DNA of 7,985 nucleotides from Candidatus Collierbacteria bacterium (lineage in GTDB: Bacteria > Patescibacteriota > Microgenomatia > UBA1400 > MFAQ01): positions 21,536 to 29,520 of the forward strand of contig DQFC01000022.1 in NCBI GenBank assembly GCA_003531665.1, given 5' to 3'. The notes beneath the pieces are model-generated. The model was not told where the DNA came from, did not search any database, and saw only the letters and a list, made by a program, of their open reading frames with translations. Each line of letters opens with the position of its first letter. Position 1 is the first letter of the stretch. The translations under genes were made by a program, and so were the position numbers. Below, piece by piece: positions 1-5,930 of the stretch.

Positions 1-444
1 ACTCTGAAAGACTACATTGGCTACTTCTCCGCTTCACGCATAAGTTTCACCGAGCTCCGAGCGCTGGATAAGTTGAGAGATCAGCCAAAAGGCATAGTCT
101 TGTCTCCGTATTTTAGTGAGGTTAAGTCAAGTAGTGTCTCTACTCCAAAGCCTCTCTATTCTTATGTATCTACCGCCTATATTTCTGGTCTCTCCGGCCA
201 ACCGGAGTTCTTGTCCGATACTATCAATTTAGACATTACCGGATTCGACTATGTTGGTAGGGCTCGAGACATCCAACGTTTTTACAACACTGAGGACAAA
301 GAATGGGGAATCACTTTTTTAAAAAGTAATGCTATTAAATACGTTTACGAAACTCGTCTTCAAAAGTTGAAATTGGCCCCCGCCGATCTGCATTTGGAGA
401 AAATCTTTGACTCAGGGGAGATAAACGTCTATAAATTTAACTAA
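1..444 (+). CDS. C-terminal part of a large membrane protein (5' end outside window)
   Basis: The reading frame is open from base 1 to the TAA at 442-444, giving 147 residues with no N-terminus. A TTG at 73 could serve as a start, but the frame upstream codes sensibly (TLKDYIGYFSASRISFTEL), so this is most likely the tail of a longer gene. No membrane segment is visible in this part. The segment looks like the soluble tail that follows many membrane helices in GT-C-like or YfhO-like proteins of CPR bacteria: a 'what residues are exposed' stretch (GIVLSPYFSEV), then YISGLSGQPEFLSD, then a YVGRARDIQRFY segment and a final ITFLKSNAIKYVYE strand. The family assignment rests on resemblance only. 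The next gene begins three bases after the stop, so the two are probably co-transcribed. Other identities are possible because the diagnostic N-terminal region is missing. Confidence 0.6.
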   Translation, partial: TLKDYIGYFSASRISFTELRALDKLRDQPKGIVLSPYFSEVKSSSVSTPKPLYSYVSTAYISGLSGQPEFLSDTINLDITGFDYVGRARDIQRFYNTEDKEWGITFLKSNAIKYVYETRLQKLKLAPADLHLEKIFDSGEINVYKFN

Positions 445-447
445 CCC

Positions 448-1365
448 ATGGCCAAGATAAAAATTTCAGCGGTTGTTAATACCAGAAACGAATCGGAAAA
501 CATTTTTGATTGCCTGAAGTCACTCGGGTTCTGTGATGAGATCGTCGTAGTCGATATGGAATCGGAAGACAATACCAAAGAAATCGCCAAACAGTTTACC
601 GACCGGATTTACGATCACAAGGCGGTTGGTTACGTCGAGCCGGCTAGGAATTACGCCATCAAAAAGGCTTTGGGGGAATGGATCCTCATAGTCGACGCCG
701 ACGAACGTGTGCCAAAAACTTTAGCCGCGAAATTGATTGAGATTGCCGACAAGAACGAAGTCGATTTTGTCCGTATTCCCAGAAAGAATTTGGTATTCGG
801 ACAGTGGCTACAGCATTCCCGTTGGTGGCCTGATTACAATATCCGTTTCTTCAAAAAAGGTTCTGTAGATTGGCAAGATGAGATTCATTCAGTGCCTATC
901 ACTTACGGCACAGGTATCAATTTGGAGGCAGAAGCTGGTTTGGCACTCGAACATCACCATTATCGTACTATCGATGAGTACTTTATCCGGGCACTTCGCT
1001 ATTCTAGTCAGCAGGCTAAAGAGTTAATCGATTCCGGATACAAATTCGATCCTGCCGATCTGATCAAGAAACCCATTGGAGAGTTTCTCTCTCGCTACTT
1101 TGCCGGAGAAGGTTACCGGGACGGTCTCCATGGACTAATTGTTGCCATGCTTCAACTTTTCTCCATCCTCCTTATCTATCTAAAAGTCTGGCAAGCCGAA
1201 GGGGGAAAGCCGGTCATCGAAAGAGTGTTTACTCCAACTTGGCAAACGGCATTTCTCGATAAGTTCAGAGAATTCCGCTACTGGTTCCTCAGCTCCAAGA
1301 TTCAAAACTCCAAAACCAAAACCGAAGCCTTCTTCCTCAAACTCAGGCGAAGACTATTCAGGTAA
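448..1365 (+). CDS. Family 2 glycosyltransferase, WaaE/KdtX-like
   Basis: A 305-residue cytoplasmic or membrane-associated enzyme expected to transfer a sugar from a nucleotide donor to a surface glycan or glycolipid acceptor. A GT-A fold is indicated by the opening strand ISAVVNTRNESENI (6-19), the nucleotide-binding aspartate in VVVDMESED (33-41), and the metal-binding motif VDADE (82-86). DEIHS (144-148) is in the usual acceptor/catalytic region, and an HHHY cluster lies at 169-172. A hydrophobic helix around 229-247 (LIVAMLQLFSILLIYLKVW) followed by a very basic C-terminus ending RRRLFR suggests docking on the inner membrane face. The substrate cannot be read from the sequence. The ATG lies three bases after the upstream stop with no clear Shine-Dalgarno site, so coupled translation is likely. 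It belongs to the same subfamily as the gene at 4051. Confidence 0.88.
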   Translation: MAKIKISAVVNTRNESENIFDCLKSLGFCDEIVVVDMESEDNTKEIAKQFTDRIYDHKAVGYVEPARNYAIKKALGEWILIVDADERVPKTLAAKLIEIADKNEVDFVRIPRKNLVFGQWLQHSRWWPDYNIRFFKKGSVDWQDEIHSVPITYGTGINLEAEAGLALEHHHYRTIDEYFIRALRYSSQQAKELIDSGYKFDPADLIKKPIGEFLSRYFAGEGYRDGLHGLIVAMLQLFSILLIYLKVWQAEGGKPVIERVFTPTWQTAFLDKFREFRYWFLSSKIQNSKTKTEAFFLKLRRRLFR

Positions 1366-1424
1366 AATTGTCACCCCATCAGAGTGGAAGTCGGGAATCA
1401 GAACGCTTATGGTGGATATAGAGG

Positions 1425-1430
1425 TATAAT
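1425..1430 (+). promoter_or_regulatory. TATAAT -10 box, probable leaderless promoter
   Basis: A perfect TATAAT ends six bases before the GTG start at 1437. This would place the transcription start on or next to the start codon. I see no TTGACA-like -35 box at 16-18 bases upstream and no Shine-Dalgarno site. The same geometry recurs before the next two genes. Confidence 0.6.
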
Positions 1431-1436
1431 AACCGC

Positions 1437-2033
1437 GTGCCAATCAAGGAATCCATCATTTTTGAAGAAATTGCCATCCAAAAGGTAATCGGCCGTCTTG
1501 CTTCAGGGGAGACGGTTTTTGTGTCTCCTCAGTCTCATTTTTACTCCCATCCGGATACTCACGAGGCGGTTTATCGTGTTTTGCCTACAATTGATGCCAA
1601 TTCTTTGTCGTTCGACAATAACGGTCTCACACACACCGCTGTAGAGGTCGCAGGCATGGAGGGGAGATGCCTTTGTATCCCAGTTACCGACTCGGATACG
1701 TTTGTGTATGCCAAAAGAAAACCCCGAACTTGGTACACCCGCTTTGTGATTGGCCGGGAGGCACCCAAGACAAATCTAATGTCTTTGGTATTAAAACAGA
1801 AGGGAGACGGTTATGAGCTCTGTACTTCATACTGGGGCCCCCGTGCTCACCCGGAACCAAGCGATCCTCATCTCACACCTGGCACACCGGAATACGAGAT
1901 CTCCGAAAAATTTTGGATGCAGAAGGCTCTTGTTTTGCCCCCGGACGAAGTATCTATGGTTGCTCTCGGTATTGATCCCGAGCAAATCAAAGAAAATCTG
2001 GAAGCAGGTGATGAGTATTTTAGGTCGGTTTAG
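1437..2033 (+). CDS. Conserved-looking protein of unknown function (possible BECR-fold-like nuclease, weak)
   Basis: A 198-residue soluble protein with no signal peptide or membrane segment. I do not recognise a named family. The most conserved-looking core is YTRFVIGREAPKTNLMSLVL (100-119), then DGYELCTSYWGPRAHPEP (124-141) and a tail SEKFW..KALVL (156-167). From memory, similar proteins with an RFV...EPT / Y.L.[TS]A..G...PEP / FW...ALV pattern occur as hypothetical proteins in CPR genomes. The order of H66, the K/R-rich stretch 93-102 and the T130-S131-Y132 strand recalls phage BECR-type (Barnase/EndoU/ColicinE5-D/RelE) nucleases, but this is a guess. The GTG start is forced: an in-frame TAG lies at 1419-1421 and the next in-frame ATG is at codon 74. 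The gene has its own -10 box and is followed by the phosphoesterase gene after 17 bases. Confidence 0.75.
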   Translation: MPIKESIIFEEIAIQKVIGRLASGETVFVSPQSHFYSHPDTHEAVYRVLPTIDANSLSFDNNGLTHTAVEVAGMEGRCLCIPVTDSDTFVYAKRKPRTWYTRFVIGREAPKTNLMSLVLKQKGDGYELCTSYWGPRAHPEPSDPHLTPGTPEYEISEKFWMQKALVLPPDEVSMVALGIDPEQIKENLEAGDEYFRSV

Positions 2034-2038
2034 CGATA

Positions 2039-2044
2039 TATAAT
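2039..2044 (+). promoter_or_regulatory. TATAAT -10 box, probable leaderless promoter
   Basis: TATAAT sits within GATATATAAT, just after the TAG stop of the upstream gene (2031-2033), and ends six bases before the ATG at 2051. There is no Shine-Dalgarno site in the short gap and no convincing -35 box. The spacing matches the box at 1425. Confidence 0.6.
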
Positions 2045-2050
2045 ACCTTT

Positions 2051-3103
2051 ATGCATTTTTCCCAAGTATCGGCGGAATTCGCCGATAAATTTTTTGAGCT
2101 TGTTGACTCGGTAACAAACATCGCGGTGACTGCCCACGTCTCCCCGGATAGTGATTCTATCGCTTCGGTGTTATCCGTTTACGAAATTCTCACCACCAAA
2201 TATCCCGAAAAGAACATTCGCATTATTTATTCGGCAGAGCCTCAAGACCATTTACGTGTTTTTCAAAATCACGACAAAATCGAATTCGTACCTGATATAG
2301 CCGACCATCTCGATCAAACCGAACTTCTCCTTATGCTGGATGGGGGACAGTATTCCAGGTTCTCTATCTACCCTGAGAAGCTCCATCGCATTCCCTATAC
2401 AATCTGTATAGATCATCACCCCTCTCCCATCTCCGACTTTTCCCTCAGTTTGGTTGTTCCTTCATCATCTTCTTGTGCCCAGCTTGTTTACTTGGCTTTA
2501 TGTGGTGATTTGACCATAAGTCCCCGGTTGGCAGAAGTGTTTTTGCTAGGCATCTTGGGTGACACCGGCAACTTCAACTATCTCAAGCCGAATCAGACTG
2601 AGATTTTGACTATCGCCAAAAAAATGATTGAAATTGCTAATGTCGAAATCCAAGAGTTTCAATCCAGATACCAATCAATTCCTAAAAGGGCTTTTGAATT
2701 GGTCAAAGAACTGATGAAAAATACAGTCTTCTCTACTTCCCCAAAATGGCCTGACTACCAATACAGTTTTATCGACAAAGAAGTTATCGATACCGGAGAA
2801 TTTTCCGATTCTGAAATTAGCGAAGCTTGTGGTATCTATCTCTCGCATTTTCTACGGACTGTTAAAGGCTTTACTTGGGGTTTTGTCATCACGCCTCGAT
2901 CCTTAGGTGAGTGTAGTATTTCCGCTCGCTCGCTTCCCCGATCCGTCAGCGTCCGGGATCTTATGGAAAGGACGGGGTTGGGTGGAGGTCATGATCGTGC
3001 CGCCGGTGGCACTTTTAAGAAAACAGATAAAGATGTCGAAGTCTCCACCAGTATCACTTGGTTAATCAAATGGCTAGGCGACCACGATCCGGTTCTGTCT
3101 TAA
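2051..3103 (+). CDS. DHH/DHHA1 family phosphoesterase, NrnA-like (oligoribonuclease / pAp phosphatase type)
   Basis: A 350-residue cytoplasmic protein of the DHH superfamily with all expected motifs. They are H29-V-S-P-D33-S-D35 (metal binding), LMLDGG with D97, the signature D121-H122-H123, and GILGDTGNF with D171. The C-terminal DHHA1 domain shows SISARS (289-294) and GLGGGHDRAAGG (309-320), the substrate-binding glycine-rich loop. The catalytic set is intact, so it should be an active Mn-dependent hydrolase. NrnA-type members degrade short oligoribonucleotides and dephosphorylate pAp; cyclic-dinucleotide (GdpP-like) members carry extra membrane and GGDEF domains that are absent here. It is slightly longer than the roughly 310-330 residues usual for NrnA. 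It is flanked by an unknown gene and glycosyltransferases and appears to have its own promoter, so it is probably a housekeeping gene unrelated to the glycan genes. Exact substrate is uncertain. Confidence 0.88.
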   Translation: MHFSQVSAEFADKFFELVDSVTNIAVTAHVSPDSDSIASVLSVYEILTTKYPEKNIRIIYSAEPQDHLRVFQNHDKIEFVPDIADHLDQTELLLMLDGGQYSRFSIYPEKLHRIPYTICIDHHPSPISDFSLSLVVPSSSSCAQLVYLALCGDLTISPRLAEVFLLGILGDTGNFNYLKPNQTEILTIAKKMIEIANVEIQEFQSRYQSIPKRAFELVKELMKNTVFSTSPKWPDYQYSFIDKEVIDTGEFSDSEISEACGIYLSHFLRTVKGFTWGFVITPRSLGECSISARSLPRSVSVRDLMERTGLGGGHDRAAGGTFKKTDKDVEVSTSITWLIKWLGDHDPVLS

Positions 3104-3105
3104 GC

Positions 3106-3111
3106 TATAAT
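3106..3111 (+). promoter_or_regulatory. TATAAT -10 box, probable leaderless promoter
   Basis: A perfect TATAAT lies two bases after the stop codon of the phosphoesterase gene and ends seven bases before the ATG at 3119. The gap has no useful Shine-Dalgarno site, and no -35 box is evident inside the upstream gene. It could drive the four-gene glycosyltransferase run 3119-7643. Confidence 0.6.
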
Positions 3112-3118
3112 TAGGTCA

Positions 3119-4048
3119 ATGAAACTTGGCTTTATTACGGTTAACTTTCACAGTGACGAGGATACTATCGGAGTTGTCTCTCAGCTGGAGGAATGCCTAT
3201 TGCCAAAAGGAGTGGAGATAATCACATACTGTGTGGACAACTCCCTCTCAGAGAGTCTCCCCAAAAAATTAGCTCAATATCCCCACGCGGTGTATCTGAA
3301 TTCTCCTGGGAATGTCGGTTTTGCAGCGGGCAACAACATTGGTTTCCGGCGTGCCCTCAAAGACAAGGTCGATATAGTGGTGCTAATCAACAACGACACG
3401 GTAGTTCCTAAAGATTTAGTGAAAAATGTTCTCTCGTCGCCCATTTCCGATGAAAAGGTTGGCGTTGTCGGGGGACTCATCTATTTCGCCAAAGGGTTCG
3501 AGTTTAGAGGAAATTATTCATCTTCAGATCTGGGGAAAGTAATTTGGTATGCCGGAGGTAAACACGACTGGGACAACGTCTACGCTACTCATCTCGGTGT
3601 CGATGAAGTTGATCACGGGCAGTTCGACGGTATAAAAAACACCGACTTTATTACCGGCTGTCTTTTTATTATCAGAAAAGAAGTCTTGGAAAAAGTGGGC
3701 CTATTCGACGAACGCTATTGCCTTTACTTTGAAGATTCGGATCTGTGTGTGAGGATTAAGAGGTTGGGTTTCCGGTTAGTTATCGATCCCAATATCAAGC
3801 TTTGGCACAAAGTAGCCCAAAGTTCGGGTATTGGTTCACCTCTGAACGACTATTTTCTGACGAGAAATAGGCTTCTCTTCGGCACCACCTATGCCACCAC
3901 TCGCACCAAGTTTGCGCTTCTTCGTGAGGCAGTCAAAAAATTATTTATCGGTACACCGGCCCAGAAAATTGCCGTGAGAGATTTCTTTATGAGGAACTTT
4001 GGCTGGGGTAGCTGGAACAAAAAAGTATCCGTACCGGGGAAACAATAA
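3119..4048 (+). CDS. Family 2 glycosyltransferase, rhamnosyltransferase-like
   Basis: A 309-residue GT-A enzyme with the motif series of the WcaA/RfbN-like 'GT2_like_c' group. These are the N-terminal strand GFITVNFHS (4-12), CVDNS with D40, the diagnostic SPGNVGFAAGNNIGF (62-76), the metal motif INNDT (90-94) and the late motif GLFDERYCLYFEDSDL (194-209). These are followed by H230 in the LWHK segment, usual for this group. Such enzymes often add rhamnose or similar deoxysugars to polysaccharide chains, but donor and acceptor cannot be read here. There is no membrane helix, so it acts on the cytoplasmic face. It is the first gene after a TATAAT box, and the next gene starts two bases after its stop, so it probably leads the operon. 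Confidence 0.9.
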   Translation: MKLGFITVNFHSDEDTIGVVSQLEECLLPKGVEIITYCVDNSLSESLPKKLAQYPHAVYLNSPGNVGFAAGNNIGFRRALKDKVDIVVLINNDTVVPKDLVKNVLSSPISDEKVGVVGGLIYFAKGFEFRGNYSSSDLGKVIWYAGGKHDWDNVYATHLGVDEVDHGQFDGIKNTDFITGCLFIIRKEVLEKVGLFDERYCLYFEDSDLCVRIKRLGFRLVIDPNIKLWHKVAQSSGIGSPLNDYFLTRNRLLFGTTYATTRTKFALLREAVKKLFIGTPAQKIAVRDFFMRNFGWGSWNKKVSVPGKQ

Positions 4049-4050
4049 CT

Positions 4051-4857
4051 ATGAAACTATCTGTCATCATACTTACATACAATGTCGAAGACGAGATTAT
4101 TCCCGCCATCAAGTCATCTCAGTTTGCCGATGAAATTATCGCCGTTGATACCGGCTCTACCGACGGGACCTTGGATATCTGTCGCAAGAATGGAGTAAAG
4201 ATCGTCCATACCACCACCGATAGTTTCTCCAAGTGGCGAAATGATGGTGCCAAAGTGGCCAAGGGAGAGTGGCTCTTATATCTGGATTCCGACGAAAGAA
4301 TCCCTGTCAAATTAGCCAAAGAAATTCTGGCAACTATTCAAAGTCCCCAGCACTCCGCCTATACCATCAGTCGCTACGAGGTTTTCTTGGGAAAGCATCT
4401 AAATCACTGGGGGGATCCTCGTGTCCTTCGGTTTATGAAACGGTCTGCTCTCAAACGCTGGGAAGGGAAGCTTCATGAACAGCCCAAAATTGACGGTACC
4501 ATAGGGGATCTGAGACAACAGATGGTGCATCTGTCCCACAAAAATATTGACGAAAAACTACCCAATACTCTTCTCTGGTCCAAGACCGAAGCCAAAATGC
4601 TTTACGATGCTGGGCATCCTCCTATGGTCGGTTGGAGATTCATCCGCATAATGTTTACCGAATTTTGGAACAGAGCGGTCAGACAAAGGCTATGGAGAGA
4701 CGGTACTGAAGGCTGGATCGAGATTATCTATCAGATGTTCAGCAAGTTTGTCACTTACGAGCGGCTTTGGGAGATGCAGAGAAAACCTTCTCTCAAAGAG
4801 ACCTACGATAACATAGACAAACAAATATTAAATGAATGGTCCGACAAAAAACTATGA
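4051..4857 (+). CDS. Family 2 glycosyltransferase, WaaE/KdtX-like
   Basis: A 268-residue GT-A enzyme. It shows SVIILTYNVEDEI (4-16), the nucleotide-binding AVDTGSTDGT (31-40) and the metal-binding LDSDE (78-82). KLHEQP (140-145) is the usual acceptor-side motif, and HLSHKN (160-165) follows. The aromatic C-terminal half (FTEFWNRAVRQRLWRDG, 202-218) resembles the membrane-touching tails of this subfamily, though no clean transmembrane helix is present. It is a paralogue of the enzyme at 448: the GEW..L.D.DER.P..LA block aligns, but this copy has the canonical DTGSTDGT where the other has DMESEDNT. Its ATG is two bases after the upstream stop, with a weak GGGGA at 4036-4040. Its TGA stop overlaps the next gene's ATG (ATGA), so translation is coupled at both ends. 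Substrate unknown. Confidence 0.9.
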   Translation: MKLSVIILTYNVEDEIIPAIKSSQFADEIIAVDTGSTDGTLDICRKNGVKIVHTTTDSFSKWRNDGAKVAKGEWLLYLDSDERIPVKLAKEILATIQSPQHSAYTISRYEVFLGKHLNHWGDPRVLRFMKRSALKRWEGKLHEQPKIDGTIGDLRQQMVHLSHKNIDEKLPNTLLWSKTEAKMLYDAGHPPMVGWRFIRIMFTEFWNRAVRQRLWRDGTEGWIEIIYQMFSKFVTYERLWEMQRKPSLKETYDNIDKQILNEWSDKKL

Positions 4858-5918
4858 AAAAAGCGTTAATATATGATCCATATATCGATACCCTCGGGGG
4901 AGGGGAGAGGTACATCCTCACTTTCGCTCTGGGACTAATTAAAAATGGCTATTCTGTCGTGCTGGCCTGGCCTAGTAAAAATGAATTAAAGTCCGCCGAG
5001 CTCCGCTTTGGTCTGGATCTTTCAAATATATCGATTGATGAGGAAGCCTACAACCTCTGTAGCCAAAAATCCGCCTATACCGAGAGACTTCAGTTTACCA
5101 AAGAATACGATCTAATTTTTTGGGTCAGCGATGGTAGTCTCCCCTTCCTATTTTCCAAAAACAATATTATTCATTTCCAGGTTCCTTTCAAGAAGTTGGG
5201 TGGGAATCCTACCGTAAATAATCTAAAGAATGTATTTGTCAAAAAATTCGTTTACAACTCTGACTTCACCCGAAACGTACTTGAAAGAAATCTTCCGAAA
5301 GACAAGGGATTTGTTTTATATCCACCTATTGACGTCGACAGTATCACTCCTGGAATGAAAGAAAATATAATTCTTTCTGTGGCGCGTTTTGACTCTCCAT
5401 CACACGGAAAACGCCAAGATGTTCTCATCGACGCATTCAAGAAACTTGTCTCGAATGTTAAAAATTACAAGCTTATTCTCGCTGGAGGTCTCAAAGGAGA
5501 TGAAATAGTTTTACAAAAGATAATTAAACAATCAAAGGGGTTTCCGATCGAGTTTGTTGTCAATCCTGACTTTACCGAATTAAAGAAATTGTATTCGAAA
5601 GCAAAATTCTTTTGGCATGCCGCCGGTTACGAAGTAAACGAACAGACAGACCCCGACAAGGTGGAGCATTTTGGCATGACTACAGTGGAAGCCATGGCTT
5701 CTGGATGTGTCCCGGTGGTAATAAATAAGGGTGGTCAAAAAGAGATCATCACTCCGGGAACGGGCTTTTTGTGTGAAGACCTCATCGAAATAGCGGAAAA
5801 ATCCATAGAACTTATAAATACCCCCGTGGTACTTACTGAAATGTCCAAAAACGCCGTCATTCGTTCCAGATTTTTCTCAACCGCAAACTTTTACGAAAAA
5901 ATCAAGACATTATTATAA
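4854..5918 (+). CDS. Family 4 (GT-B) glycosyltransferase, ALG11-like
   Basis: A 354-residue retaining glycosyltransferase. The N-terminal Rossmann domain opens with ALIYDPYIDTLGGGERY (4-20), whose GGGER loop is typical of mannosyltransferase-like GT4 enzymes. The C-terminal donor-binding domain has LYPPID (155-160), SVARFD (175-180) with the following GKRQDVLIDAF, and LAGGLKGD (209-216). EHFGMTTVEAMASG (271-284) contains the E-x7-E pair E271/E279 that holds the nucleotide sugar. The family is known for transfer onto lipid-linked oligosaccharides; the sugar here is unknown. An in-frame ATG at 4836 would add six residues (MVRQKT). I prefer 4854 because it forms an ATGA overlap with the upstream stop and puts the first strand directly at the N-terminus, as usual for the family. 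Length and motifs are complete, so it should be active. Confidence 0.9.
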   Translation: MKKALIYDPYIDTLGGGERYILTFALGLIKNGYSVVLAWPSKNELKSAELRFGLDLSNISIDEEAYNLCSQKSAYTERLQFTKEYDLIFWVSDGSLPFLFSKNNIIHFQVPFKKLGGNPTVNNLKNVFVKKFVYNSDFTRNVLERNLPKDKGFVLYPPIDVDSITPGMKENIILSVARFDSPSHGKRQDVLIDAFKKLVSNVKNYKLILAGGLKGDEIVLQKIIKQSKGFPIEFVVNPDFTELKKLYSKAKFFWHAAGYEVNEQTDPDKVEHFGMTTVEAMASGCVPVVINKGGQKEIITPGTGFLCEDLIEIAEKSIELINTPVVLTEMSKNAVIRSRFFSTANFYEKIKTLL

Positions 5919-5930
5919 AGTGATTCGATC

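Noticed and set aside
1571..1768. Minus-strand open frames, this one and others of 62-68 codons
   Set aside because: All are short antisense shadows of well-supported + strand genes without ribosome binding sites or recognisable motifs.
1813..2043. Open frame of 76 codons overlapping the unknown gene in another frame
   Set aside because: It is fully inside a gene with better coding character, has no ribosome binding site, and its peptide lacks protein-like composition.
2931..2962. Short dyad GATCC...GGATC near the end of the phosphoesterase gene
   Set aside because: The arms are short, it lies in conserved coding sequence and no T-run follows, so it is not a terminator or operator that I can support.
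4855..4857. Possible UGA recoding as in Gracilibacteria/Absconditabacteria
   Set aside because: TGA ends the second WaaE-like gene in a normal ATGA overlap, and I see no in-frame TGA within any gene, so the standard bacterial code fits.
5366..5371. TATAAT inside the GT4 gene (another at 5981-5986 inside the membrane protein gene)
   Set aside because: They lie within coding sequence, not next to a start codon of any plausible gene, and are expected by chance in AT-rich codons.
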